A DNA stretch of 64,000 nt from Baylisascaris procyonis (lineage: Eukaryota > Nematoda > Chromadorea > Rhabditida > Ascarididae), in assembly GCA_037389465.1 (NCBI GenBank), contig JAZARR010000193.1, positions 620,001-684,000 of the forward strand. The letters are read 5' to 3'. A model generated the notes under the pieces. That model was not told the DNA's origin. It worked only from the letters and a program-made list of their open reading frames with translations, and searched no databases. Shown here in pieces: positions 1 through 17,100 of this stretch. The position numbers and the translations under genes are program-made. Positions within the stretch are counted from its first letter, which is position 1. Every line of letters starts with the position of its first letter.

Positions 1-606
1 GCTTATTTCCAATTATTTTATTTTTAAAGAATTGTTCGAGAGCTATTCGCTATGTTTATTTTAGCTAGGCTATGGATGGAATAGAATAGATTATATGAAA
101 TGGAGTAGAATAGGAAAGGCTATAATTGATAGGTGAAGCAGAATAGATCCTAGGATGGATCACTATTCGGGAATAGTTGTGTCTAAAATTCTGCGCGATT
201 TTATCTCCTTCTTTGGTGTTTAGCATGCACGTATTGGCATCAGCAGTGGTACTTTTATATAAATTAGACGTTTCAGGGCATTCTTTTGTGGCAGTTGGGA
301 GGATGGAGGAAGAGTCTGTCAGGTAGCGATATCCTAAAGCTTTGAGATATTTATAAGGTTAAGGAAATATGGTCTATTTTTGGTCATTTGAGTGTAAATA
401 ATTTTAGATGTCTATTATGAATTTCCCCATTCTGTGTTTTTCCCGATCCCTTTGGAAAGTAGAAGGATAGTGGAAGGGAAAGGGGATTTCCCTTTCTCTG
501 TATTATGAGCATAAATGAACCTTAAATAAGAATATTAAGTAGGTACTTGGTTAAGATATATTTGATAGGTATATACTAAATATAGGTAAATCTTATTTGA
601 TTTTAG
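1..606. other. Probable intron of the PAK gene (no exon recognised)
   Basis: AT-rich sequence that ends in the TTTTAG acceptor of the first visible PAK exon. I looked for the exon that should encode the glycine-rich loop start (the residues before ASGSVFTA) and found no convincing match. The upstream exons, including the CRIB/autoinhibitory part, therefore most likely lie left of the window. Confidence 0.6.
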
Positions 607-4516
<3,910 letters not shown>

Positions 4517-6698
4517 TGCATTTCACATATTGCCTAAATATAGAGCGTCATAATCGACATTCCTTTTCTATTTGTTTTGCTGAAGCGGATTAGTGGGGTC
4601 AAGAGGTCAAGGTGATATGGGGGAGGTATTGAGGGTGAGGCTGATAGCGTGACCAGGGAGTGTTATTAAGGAGCAGGAAGTTGTGGCCAGTCAGCTAGCT
4701 GGAACTGGGCCTTATTCTTGGTGCAGATATTCGTTACTAACACATCCAGTTCTAATTGCTGACTAGCGAGTTCATCCTGGTTTTATTGAAAGTGTGGATG
4801 CAAGATGTGTACATGAGGGATATCGTATGCTGGTGAAGGTATATTCTCTCGCAGTATAACCTCCTATTTTGAGATAGAAATTGACCTGGGTTTTAGTTCG
4901 ATATTGTACGGTATTTCTGGGGATTCGTCTAAATTTTGAAGGGAGGAAGCAAGTTTGAAGGTAATGAATTTTTATAGTGGAACTGTGTCAGATTGATTCT
5001 GTACAGATTGTATCCTACAATCTTCTTCTTACCGTAGTTTTCATTGAAAGGAATGGCTATTACAGTCTATACGCATACAGTATCTCCTTTTGCAAAAAAA
5101 GGTTTTTATTGGCGATACTCCAGATGATATATAAAAAATTGGACGTCATGATTTGAAATTTGCTATTGCTGAAGTATTATTAAATTAGAATATTTGCATT
5201 TTTTAATGCTCAGAAATATTTATTGCTCTTTGTATATCGGCGCTTTATACTATATAACACTTCATTTTGTAGTAGTATGTTTATAAAGGTTAAGTAAATT
5301 GTAATGAAAATAATGTGAATTTTAATTGTAAGCCATGAGATAAACTTGCTTATGTTTATGTTTGTGCTGTGTTTCTTTTTTTTGCTTTGCATTTAAAGAA
5401 AATATTGTTGGTATTGTTTTCTCTCTTTTTTTTTTATAGTTTTGTATATATTTTTCATAGTGGGATATGTTTTTTTTAAATATTGGAATATTTTTTCGAC
5501 TAACAGTGAAGGATAGATTCATAGTTATTAGGGGTGGAAAGGTTATTTTAGTGATGATAGTTGATTTTAGACTCTTTAATGAACTCATAGTTCAACCATT
5601 GTCGACTATTACGGACAGCTTATTTGAATTGTAAGTCGTAATGAGGTTTGTGATTCAAACAGGCTGTCAATTATAGGTTGGCAGATTTTTTAATGAAATT
5701 AAATAGTGAAAATGTTCCTTCAGTTTACATTTAATTATTACTAGTGAAATTGTAACAATTTGTAGTTATTTTTTATATACCTTTGAATGATCTTTGATGG
5801 AAAAAAGAATATTAAGGTCAGAGAAGGTGCTCAGCTTAGTTTTAAATATTAGTATGATGGGTTAGTGCATAGGAAATTGTTTTAACTAGCATATTATGTG
5901 ATGTCAAAATTGAATGCATTTATTTTTTTCATTTATTTCATTAAATTCGAAATTTTACATTAAAAAATCTTCGATGCTAAATGCTCTTATTTCCGATTAT
6001 GATATCGAGGAAAGGGATAGCTCCCATCGGATATTTCTATAAAGAAAAAATCTAAGATATACATGTGGGTGAAATTGAGAGTTCAAAATTAAAAGTTTTT
6101 ATGTGGATTTCACGGGATTTAGGAATTATCTTTTACCATTATTTAATCTTTAGATTATTTGAATAATTATTACTGCCTTTTTATTTAGTACCATCAATAC
6201 CCTATCATTTAGAATATATCGCACTTATCTCACCTAATTTTTTCTCGAAAAAGGAACACTTTATCCATTATTGTTGCATTTCGCCTCTAAACTTTTATAG
6301 GATTCATTAAATGATAATAATCGCAATTTTATATAAATTTTATTTTTTTATTTTCTGCTTTATTTTATTATTATTGGTATTATGAAAATGTTATATTCTT
6401 TGCATATGTTATGTATAGATTTATTAATGTTTTTTTATTGAATGATTTCTTTTGTGTGTATTCTCAATAAAATATTACTAACAAATGAATTTAGAACAAA
6501 TTTTTGAATGAATTATTGAATAGGAAAATATTTATTGAATTATGATCATAAAATTGATTATTGATGTGCTTATCGGTGGATGATAATCGTGATAATTCGG
6601 TTGAAATATTTTCATACTTTTGAAACATTTTTTTTTTAATATGTATATATAAAATTTCTGAAAGATAATAAACGCCTAAGTATGGAAAGGCAAACCGC

Positions 6699-6824
6699 GG
6701 CTATAGCGGCATGAAGACTAGGGACCCGAACATTACTGCCGGAGACTTCAGTCGCTAAAAAGTCGTCGAGTATGGGAGTTGACAGATCCGCGCCGAACGT
6801 TGGCCAATGAACGAGTCGTCAGGC
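6699..6824 (+). other. Structured repeat element, copy A (putative ncRNA or short mobile element)
   Basis: GC-richer island in AT-rich DNA that aligns along its length with 48839-48974. Shared blocks are GGCTATAG, ACCCNAACAT, GCTAAAAAGTCG, GACAGATCCGCGCCGA and TTGGCNAAT. The 3' half can pair: TTGAC(A)GATCCGC at 6779-6791 with 6811-6822, including a G-U wobble and two mismatches, around an inner GCC/GGC stem. A CGGCA/TGCCG stem is possible in the 5' half. I do not recognise it as any tRNA, snRNA, 5S, SRP or SL RNA. Orientation is assumed. Confidence 0.6.
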
Positions 6825-7162
6825 ACGGATTTTCAAGCAGTATGTATATGAATATACAATCATTGATTTATGGGTACCAGTGATGTACTGTTCTGCAATA
6901 ATGGTATTATGTTGCGTTCTACAAAATACCCATTTTTATTTGTGGGTAAAATATGGGTACGTAACATAGAAAGATGATTGTTTTCGTCAACACATATGAG
7001 CGTATATTTTCTATCTTTGCTTTTTTATGGCTCATTTTTTATGTCATTTATAGGCTGACAACTTTATGTGGACAAAATTTTTTTGGATGAAATTTTTGAA
7101 AATACGTTTTTTATTTCAGTTCCTTGATTTTCGAAGAAAAATTGCTAAATATTTGTAACTTT

Positions 7163-7226
7163 GTTTATTTGTTTATTTATTTATTTAATTAATTATTTAT
7201 TTATTTATTCATTTATTCATTTATTT
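7163..7226 (+). repeat. TTTA-type microsatellite
   Basis: Imperfect TTTA/TTAA/TTCA tetranucleotide run. It opens an apparent reading frame of Phe/Ile/Tyr that is not a gene. Confidence 0.9.
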
Positions 7227-7659
7227 TGCTCATACTTAAGAAGACCTTTTCATCTTCCCTTAGCCCTCTTAAGATTATGGAACGATCGAAGGTTTTTGAT
7301 CTTTTTAACCCTTAATCAGGAAGTTAATATGTATGATCTTTTACCCGTATAGTACAATTAGGCGGATTTACACGTTAAAAATTTTTCGGTTCAGTGATTA
7401 GGATTCTGATTACCTCAAAAAATTGGTGCTCCGCGGGTATGGATTGAATAAATTCAAATTCCCTGATTGAGGTTCAAAATTTTTGAAATGGTTTTTAGCT
7501 GCATGATATGAAACTGTTAGAAATAGGCATTCAAACAGTTGACCACTTCATTCATTTGATGATGACGTGTGATCATTGCTGCATCTCGTTCGTATGGGGG
7601 TTGTCGCAAGACGAGTGTCAGTTATTGTTTGCAACAAGAGTTCATAAAATTAGATGACA

Positions 7660-7701
7660 GGGGTGGGGATAGGAGGGGGAGGGAAGGGAGGGAGGGAGGG
7701 G
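7660..7701 (+). repeat. G-rich tract with G-quadruplex potential
   Basis: About ten G-runs of three or more within 42 bases, separated by one to six bases. This meets the usual four-run quadruplex pattern several times over. Intergenic. Confidence 0.8.
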
Positions 7702-7869
7702 CCCACAACCTTTATTTAATCCGGTCGAAATTTAATCAGTGATGAGTAACTTCTCGGAGAAAATGATAAAAATTATAAACGGTAGAAATATGATTGGTTA
7801 GTTGGAAGAGCTAACATTTGCTTGTATAGTGTTATAGCGGAATTGTTGAACGGTATTTATACACGGAGT

Positions 7870-7940
7870 ATTCCGGAATTTGTGTTATTTCGGAAGTTAT
7901 ATGGGTATAACTTCCGGAACAAATCCCGGAAGTTATCCGC
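7870..7940 (+). promoter_or_regulatory. Perfect 11-bp hairpin and cluster of ETS-like CGGAAGT sites
   Basis: CGGAAGTTATA (7891-7901), TGGG loop, TATAACTTCCG (7906-7916) form a perfect inverted repeat. Further TTCCGGAA and CCGGAAGTTAT motifs flank it, giving at least four GGAA cores in both orientations. CCGGAAGT is the established ETS-factor core. A role as an enhancer for the lyase gene 3.2 kb downstream is inference only. Confidence 0.45.
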
Positions 7941-10559
7941 ATACTTTTAGGAAAGCGCATTAGGATGAATTATTGCTTACGTTTATGTATATATGCTGAT
8001 GTTTATGCGTTCTGTGTGAGTGAATAGTCTACCAACTCATAGCTGTGGAATGTGGCGGTCATTTTGGATTTTTTTTTTCGTTTGGTTTGTCCACTTTTAG
8101 CCAGTTGTGGACATTTGGAAGATTCATGAAATTTAGGTTTAGAACCAGATACAGTTTGTAGAAAAATGCATTATTGGACATTCGATTTCTTAAGTATTTA
8201 TGAGACCGGTCGGTCTGACTTAATGTTGCTTAAGTATTATTTAGAAATAATGATTAGACGAATGATTCATATCCATTTATCCCGCTGAACTAATTGTAAT
8301 ATATAGTATGGTTCACCATAATAGGAAATATTCAATAAATTATAGATTAAAGGATATTTTAGGCAAATAGTTCAACAATTATTGAATTGATCTCAAAAAT
8401 ATGGTACTATTTAGATGATATTCTCAGGCATATGAAAAAAAATATAGATATATAGGTAGAGCAACGAATCGTGTAGCGATTATTCCCACACAACGCACCG
8501 TGTACAAGAATGTTATCAGTGTTGTATATATGTGAATGTTGTGACGTTGAATGTTGAATGCAACTCGTTTGATTCTTGTTATGTTTTTATATTTCACGTT
8601 TTTTGAATAGAGATTATAGGCTATACGATTTTTTATCTTTATTTCTCTTATTTTTTCATTTTATTTCTTCGTTAAATGTTTCTATTCATCTAGGCAAGTT
8701 CCGGTTTTTTAAGGCTTTATAATTAAGGTATTCTATAAATCACTGAGGGATGGCACATAGAATGGCATTTGTAGAGAAATGTTGCACCTGAACTGATACC
8801 TGCAATTTAAACCGACTATATAATAGGAAGTATGCAAATATTTCCCGCTATACAAAAAAATTCAATTCAAAATTTTTTTTATTATTATTTTCACTAATCG
8901 TATTTGCATTACTTAAATTTGAAGTCTAGTCTTAAGGTATATTATTCCCATAGAAGGCGATTTACTGAGACTCTACCCTTCTCCTTTCCCTTCCCTCCCC
9001 CCCTCCCGCCTTCCCAGTCCAAATTACTTGCCGTATTTCTTAGATTAGATATTTTCCTCCGTATTTGGGTAGAGATTCGGGTAAAAAATTTCTGATTTTG
9101 GGAAAAATGATGGACCCTTTTTGAATAAAAACTTGCCTCTGGGAATTTAGCAGGTCGGAGACTTTTTTAGCATAAAATATATTAAAATCTCATTAGAAGA
9201 CCACTCTATCGAAATCTGAGAAAGATAGAAGACCAGGGTTTCTATTCAAAGAAATACGGTCAATGTTTAAATTTTTCATGCCTAAATTATTGCATTTCAT
9301 CGTTTTGTCTTCCCCACCTTTTACCCATGCAAAAAAAACTTGGACTTTGTCCAGATTGGAAGCAGATGAACTTTCAATAGTATATCACTGCATAACTTTT
9401 AGGGACGATGAATCTATGTGACGTGATGTTTTTACCTCTATAAGGCTGTTTGTATGCGTATTTACCTGCTCTCTCATGTGGCGAATTATCATCAAATCGT
9501 ATTTACATATTCATTTGTTACATTTGTTCACCGTAAATTTACATATACTTTTTGTATTTGCATATTTCACCGTGAATTTACATGCACCTTCCATTAGATT
9601 CATTAAATTCGACCTATAACGGCATAGGTGCGCAATCTCTCTAAAGGGAGTCGTAGAAATTTGCGGTGTAATATGCCAAATATATTGCCATCGGGTGCTC
9701 TCGTAATTGACGTCATCATCGCCTTCGTATAGAGAGACAGCGTCGTACCAATGAATTGTTTGCATTTTCGGGTAGGGAAAGGGGAATTGAGAACGGAATA
9801 ATAGCGTATATCTTTTTATATATTACCAGATGTATATTTTTTTATTTATTACCTAGCACAAATATTTTATTTATTCTTCTAGAAAAAATAGTTTATTTAA
9901 AAAAAATATTCTTAAATGTGGACTTATATTATCTATATATATTCGAATTTTTAGGAAAGACGGGTAGTCGAACTAAGGAGACTTTGATATTTGAAGAGAA
10001 TGAGAGAAAAAAATTCGAAGAGAAATAAAATCGATTGATGCAAAGGGAGATTTATCGATAGTGTGCTATATTGTTCGCGCATTCTTGCGTTCATTCAGCC
10101 CTGACTACTGTCTTGTCGTTGACGTTTCAATTTCGCCAACGTTGAAAGTCTAATTTGCCAACACTTTTCCTTTCCTGTAGGGAATTTGAATTTTTTTTTT
10201 TAAATATTCAATTGAAGTGGTTCTGGAACGATATTTTAATATACGATTTTATGTATTATGCAAATTTTCGAGGAAAATTATTGAAAGATTTGCGGGAGTT
10301 AAACATTATGAAGTATCGTAGATTGTTGGGCATTATTGTTGATTTTGTGAATATTTATGTTGCTTTTATTTAAGTTTCAACTCGTGTATATTTCATTTTC
10401 AATGTTTAGAAGCATTGTGGCATAAATATTAGAGTTAGAATTTTTTGGTGTATCAATGAAGAAGCTACGTGGTACTTCTATGCTTGCGAATGATAGGTGG
10501 ATGATCGTGCATATATGAATTAATGCGTTAATATAATGGAATATTGTTACGAGATCTGA

Positions 10560-10627
10560 GTTGACTCCGATCGTTTAATTAACTCCGGTCGCGTAATTAA
10601 CTCCGGTCCTTTAACTAATTACGATCC
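10560..10627 (+). repeat. 18-bp tandem repeat (about 4 copies)
   Basis: Diverged copies of TTTAATTAACTCCGGTCC, about 500 bp upstream of the ATP-citrate lyase start. Confidence 0.8.
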
Positions 10628-11110
10628 TGCAAGCGTAGGTTTTGATCTTGAAGGTGTTTTATTTTATTGTTTTTTTTTGGACTGGAAAATATTAAAAAAA
10701 GCCGATTGCTTCAAGACTTCCCTGCAGTCTTTTACCTCTTTAGAATACTACTAAGTTTCGATGATACTCTTTCAAAAGTTGTTGTTTTTAAAATTATCAT
10801 CAAAAACTTTCATTATTTAATTTTTTATTTCTTTTAGATATTATTTACGAAACGAAAATTATCGTCCATAAATTAATTTACTTTCTATTCTTCTTTCTTT
10901 TGTTTTCACATTATTTATAGGTATGATTGAATGAATATCTTTTCATTTATTATCATCGCATTTATTTTATTGAATTTCGTGAATGAAATTTTTTTTTTTA
11001 ATTTTTGTTTATTTCTTTTCTGTAAATGTGAATGATATTTTCTTCCGGCTGTCAACATCAGGGTGGTTGTAATCTTTTAAACTTTAATAATTTATCTAAT
11101 TACATCGGTA

Positions 11111-11123
11111 AATATTAAGGGAA
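11111..11123 (+). promoter_or_regulatory. Splice acceptor just before the ATP-citrate lyase ATG (probable trans-splice site)
   Basis: AATATTAAG ends at 11119, leaving only GGAA before the ATG at 11124. An acceptor this close to the start with no upstream coding exon suggests SL trans-splicing, or a 5' UTR intron. The AAG end is unusual but recurs at other sites in this window. Confidence 0.5.
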
Positions 11124-14100
11124 ATGTCGGCAAAAGCGATAAGTGAATACACGGGCAAAGAATTGCTCTATCGCCATCTCAAACGACTCAATTTTGTTGA
11201 TAAACCGGATGCAGTAAAAATCGATGACGATGATGATTTCGATATGGCGATCAGTGGTGCGAAATGGTTCAACGAGGGACGGGTAGAATTTTTCTACTTC
11301 ATTTATAACACGTTTGCATTGATTATTTAGGGAAATTGTAACATGTTTACTTAGTTGAACGGCGAGATTTGGTGGATTATATATGAGTAAACCCCTTCCT
11401 CTCCCTCATGTTGTAATTTTGGGTCAATTTTCTCTCCATTGAAATCTCAAAAGTTTTAGGGGCAGTTATAAAGGTTTCTGAACGGGGTGATCATTAAAAG
11501 TTGGACATTTTTTTGTTGTTTTTGTTTTTTGTTTCTTTTTGTGTTATAAAATGTTTGGATTTAATTTACTCATGTTTTCTTCACTTTTTTTAAAAATTGT
11601 TTCCTTAAGCCCATATTAGTTTCACAGAATTTTATTGTTAAACCATCCAACCCTCGATTCTAGTTGAAAACAGTAACTGTAAGGTATGAACCAGGTAAGA
11701 TGTCAATATTACAGTGTTAGATAGTAATTGGTAGTAAGGTGAGGTGTGAACTGATCCAAAGGGGCTCTTACAAGTATATGAGGTCTATGATGATCGAAGC
11801 TTGATTAATGAATATTATTATAACTTGACAAATAAAGAATCTGAAATGTTTTGTTGCCTTCAGAAAGGCGTTATTAAACCGGATCAGCTAATCAAGAGAC
11901 GTGGTAAACATGGGCTTGTCAAGTGGGGCGATTTAAAAACCATTCGTGAATGGTACCTATCGAACAAAGGAAAAGCTGTACAGGTAACTTATTTGTAAAT
12001 TTGATCATTGATAGGCTAAACAAATGAATAGAAAAAAGAGATTTTAGCAAATGTTATGGGAACGTAATGTTATTCGGATTGTGATCATCGATACTTTATT
12101 GATTTTATCAGAGATTAGATCAGCACATCATCGATCCCGGAAATTCTTTCAGTAAAAATATAATTTTTTTTTTTTTTTGCTTTTTTATTTAGCTCATCGA
12201 AACGATCTTTGATTACTTTAGGAGGGCGATAGGGAGATTTGTAACCAATGGTTATCAGTAGGATCCTGTAATTATAACCGGTTAAGGATTGGTACCCAGA
12301 TTTAATTATTTCAATGAAATGTGGATAATTTTTTTAATATTTATAAACGTTTTTTTGTTGTTATTATTAGCGATATGGAGACTTAAGAGTTTATTGATGT
12401 TTAATATATAATTGATGGGAATTTTTATTTTCAGATAGGTAAAACGACGGGTCGTTTGCATAATTTTATCGTTGAACCATTCGTGGAACATAATGAAACC
12501 GATGAGATGTATATGGCGATATTGAGCCGTCGTGATCATGACATTATTATGTTCTATGAGAAAGGCGGTATCGACGTGGGGGATATCGATACCAAGGTAT
12601 ATTATTGGTATTTTACTTCTATATAACCCCGCATATTAATTGTGGGTTAGGGCAGACCTGAAAATAGTTCCCTTCTTTTTGGTTTTCCGTGTATTCAGAC
12701 TTATCTAAGCAACAGCAGTCCACTATTCCATGCTCCTTCCGTTCTCCATCTCCCTCCCTTCCCACCCGCACCTTTCTAATAACTCCGTTTCCCGTGGGAT
12801 CCTGTCTCCCGGTATAGAACAAGCAGGTTCAAATCGAACGTTGTATTCCAGACTGAAGTTAAATCGTTTGCCTAGCACTCTGATAAGAATGGGGGATTGA
12901 TAACCAGACTGGAATATATGACTTCGTGTTGTCGTAAAATGTGGTAAAAGAGAAAGGAGGGGGTAGAGTGGGTTCGGTAAGTCGGTATATGAATATCACA
13001 AATGCAGGTAAAATAGGTTAATAATGTTTATCTTTATTTTATATATAATTCATATGCACATTATTTTAGTATATCTTGTAGTAAATATCTTGTTTTATTA
13101 TTTTTCGACTGCAGTCAGCCTTTGAACTATATAGTCACGGGGTTAGAATTGCCTTGATTTACAGGCTCGCAAGTTATTGGTGCCAATTGAGTTAGGCGAA
13201 TCGTCTATGGAATTGCCCGAAATGGAGTTACAGCGACTAATCGAACCTGTACCCGAGGGAAAACGACAGTATGTTTCTTTGCATTCTAATATTTGGCTCT
13301 TAGTTGATGAATTTTTTGGCAAGGATGGGTATGAAACATCCTTCCAAGCAGGGGGAGGCAGGCCCAGGGTTACGAAACGTCCTTCCAAATCGGGAGAGGC
13401 AGGCCCATATTGGTTGTCTTTCCTTATTGCATAGCTGTGAATCTTTAAGAATGAAATGATTCTTTGGAGTGACATATTTCCTGGCCATAATCAAGATATT
13501 AGTGGTTAAGGCTGGATGTTTGTTAGAGTGCTACTTATTTTCGTTTAGCGAGGCGAGTGAAAGTATTTTTTTCCTCGTATGTTTTTTAAAATTTGTTTAG
13601 CTAAGTTCTTTTACAACTGATTATTAAAATGGCCGATGTTTTAATAAATTTTAATTTAAATAATATTATTGTTTTTATTTGAGACTTGTGGAAACGTTTA
13701 TCAAAGAGCTCTACAACGTTTATAAAGACAATTTCTTCACTTATCTCGAAATTAATCCACTTGGTTTGTTTTTTTGTTTGCTTTTTGTTCTTGAATATTT
13801 TACTTTGCGTTAGATTTACGATTGAGGGAAATTTATTTTGATCTACTTCATTATTATTTGTATTATTATTGTTATTGTTATCAGTATTATTGAAGTTACA
13901 ATATTATTTTTGCAATCAGCATTGTTTCTATCACTGTCATTATTGCTGAGGTCACATATTTAAATGTTGAGTTATTGAGTAAAGGAATCTCCCATTTTAA
14001 TTATTTATGCTTTTCAAATCGTAGGAGTTTTCTTATTAAATAATTTCTGTTGCAGTTGTGAATAATGGCAAAGTTTATATTCTCGATTTGGCGGCGAAAC

Positions 14101-17100
14101 TCGATGAAACTGCATTATTTTTATGCTCAGAAAAGTGGAAGACTCGTACTGGTCAACCGGTTGAATTCCCTGCACCTTTCGGAAGGGATTTAACTGCTGA
14201 GGTAAAATAATTGATTTTAAATACCACTATGTTCGATATCGATTTTTTCAAGTCTAGACTGGCACATTGAGCCGTTTCTTCCGTTCCTCTTAGCAAATTT
14301 TTCGAATATAAAGTCAGAATTGTTGGTTCTTTTTAGGTTGCATGAATTCATTTGGTGATAGTTTGCTCACACGAAGATGTGCTGGACTGGAGTGGGATAC
14401 GGTGCTGTAGAAGAATAGAGTGCATTTGAAATTGACGGGGAATTAAAACATAAGTGAATATATTATGCTTATACTCGTTTTTATTAATGATAAGGTGCCG
14501 TTGTTTGCAATGGTTTCTTCCTTAATTGTGGATTATAGAGGAATACTGTAATGCTTTGTTTGTTTGCAATAGTGGACGCTTTATCAGCAAGGAATGAAGA
14601 TTTTCTTGTAGATCGTTTCAGGTGAAGTTCATACCACTGTACTCATAGAGACTCAGATCACGCTTAATAGCCCTGAAAATTTAGGTCATGCTTGATACTC
14701 GTGAAAGACTCAGGTCACGCTTAATATTCCTGGAAGTTTAGGTCATGCTTAATATTCGTAAAAACTTAGTTCATACTTACCTCAGAACTTGAAAGGGATC
14801 CTCGAAATTTACTCATAAATGACTGGATTTCGTCCCTAAATATCTTTTTTTATCGATTTACTTATGGGGAGGGGGGAGGGTAAGTTTTTTTGTTGAGATG
14901 AGGGGAATCGCTGTTTTCTAGAGGGGCATTATAGCTGAAGGATATAAAAATATTATAAAGATATTCCAACAACAACGATTAAATAAAAAATGGTTGAGCG
15001 GAAAAATTTTAGCATACTTAAAAAAATTTTCTTCTGCACTAAATTATGAAAAATCTCATTGAAAATATATGAATATTTTTTTCGATTTCTTTTGATATGA
15101 TCTTATCTTTTGTGATATAAGCGTTCTAATTAACATTGGTTTGAAATATTCACTCAATTGGGAGGTCGAGTCGTTATCTGAAGTCAAATTTTTGAGGTTA
15201 TTTAAAGTTGGTGTACCTTAGGGTATATATAATTCCTAGGTAGAGAGTAAGCTCTTTTTGTGATTCAGGAGCAATATATAGCGGACTTGGATGCAAAGAC
15301 TGGTGCATCATTGAAGTTGACAATTTTGAACCGACATGGACGCATTTGGACGATGGTGGCTGGTGGTGGTGCATCGGTTGTCTTTGCGTAAGTCACTTTC
15401 AACTATTTTTACTTGAACAGTGAATTAATTTAGGGACACTTATGGGTAGGTAAATTATTGCCGTCTTGCCCACTGGGAAAGTCTGACTGTCGAGTTTTTT
15501 ACCAGGACTATTGTTAGGTTAACTTTTTCCCGGTTTGTTCTGGTTTATTGAATGCTTTTGGGGTGTTTGGAATGGTATTATTTTTTATTGTCATTGTTTT
15601 GATGGTGTTTAATTTTTTTAAACCAATTTTTCTTATTATTGGCAGTTGGGACGATATAAAGAGAATAGGGAGGGAATAAATTTATTAGAAAAATGCGATT
15701 TTTAACTGCTTGAATTTTTGTATAATACTTATTAAATTAAGAAAAAATATTTATTTATTAAAGCTTCCGTTTGTTTATTTGCAGCTTTAATATTGAAGAT
15801 TAGAAATTGTCGCTATAGAATTTGAAATTGGTTTCATTGATCGTATTTCGATGTTGAAGTGTTTGGGTAGCATATATCATGATTGTTGCTATTTTTTCAA
15901 TTTTCTTTGGGTCCTAAATGGAATTAGTGATCATAGGTCAAAGATCGTAGATTAAAGTGATCTATGAAAGTCGATTTGTGATGTACTTCATGTCGAAGAG
16001 AAAATAATTTAACTAGTATGGAAAAGCCTATACGGTAGAAACGATTTATAAGCCCCTAAGTTATAGGTTTCCCAAGTTAGAAGTAATAGCTGAATTCAAA
16101 CAATTCTTAGTTTTTAAGGAGGGGCGTATAATCGTGGTTTGACGGTCTTTTTTTATATCGAATTGTTTTTGTTTTGTTTTTGAAGTCGTGGCAAGCATCT
16201 AAGTGCCTTTGTTTCCTACCAGTAACAATCGTCGTTGCATTCTGGAGTCTACCACCGATCTGCCTTCTCTTAGTAGAGTAAGTTATGAAGTAATTGTTAA
16301 GGAGTTGGAATTTGCATATACGAAGCTATAGTGCCCAAGTTTGCAATTACATTCTGGTGCAGATTGGAATATAGTAATTCGAACATTTAAGTGATACAGT
16401 CTGCGATCTTGGTGGAGCTGCTGAATTGGCGAATTATGGCGAATATTCGGGGGATCCAAGTGAAACTCAAACATATGAATATGCAAAAACTATTCTCGGA
16501 GTGATGACCGAGGGGCCACCACGACCAGATGGCAAAGTGCTAATCATTGGAGGATCCATTGCAAATTTCACTAATGTTGCAATGACTTTTAAGGTATTGT
16601 ATTTTGGATTTTTAATAGTAAATTGAGATCGGAAATGGTATCTACCGAATGTTTTAATATTTTTCTTAACGAATTTTATAAACTGTTATTTTAGTATTTT
16701 GCACTTGTTTTATTGGGAAAACTTGTGGCTAAAAGTTAGGGTGAATTTTTGAAGTTAAAAAATTTTTTTATATATGGCAAGCAAAACATCTTTTAAATAA
16801 GGCCCATTAGTTGAAAACATAGGTTCAAAAAGGTTAATTTTGGAGTACATTAAGCTCAGTGTCGTAATGTTATATGGGAACGGGTGTATTTCGAGGATCC
16901 ATCTCAACCTCTTCTCCTCCCCCCCCTTCCCCTCTATTTCCAATATATGCGTCTGCTTTATTGGAGTTGTATGTTTTCGGATCACGGCCATTTTTGTTCC
17001 CGCCGTTCCCCATTCGTCAACTTTCCCGACCGCGTCCCACATAGCGCAGTTGATTGCTTCGTAATTATTTTTATTCATATCAAAGGTATTATTGCGGTGG

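Larger units (their letters stand above)
4517..11119. other. Intergenic region PAK - ATP-citrate lyase
   Basis: 6.6 kb with no convincing coding exon on either strand. The first part holds the PAK 3' UTR; I could not place its poly(A) site (AATAAA motifs near 6469 and 6667 are candidates). It contains a structured repeat (6699-6824), a TTTA microsatellite, a G-rich tract, an ETS-like hairpin and an 18-bp tandem repeat, all listed separately. The last kilobase should hold the ATP-citrate lyase promoter, but no TATA box or other core motif stands out. Confidence 0.7.

Noticed and set aside
1..606. Search for the upstream PAK exon or CRIB domain
   Set aside because: No reading frame matches the expected residues; likely outside the window.
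13143..13475. Minus-strand 110-codon frame
   Set aside because: Antisense shadow of ACLY exon 4 plus the adjacent 40-bp tandem repeat.
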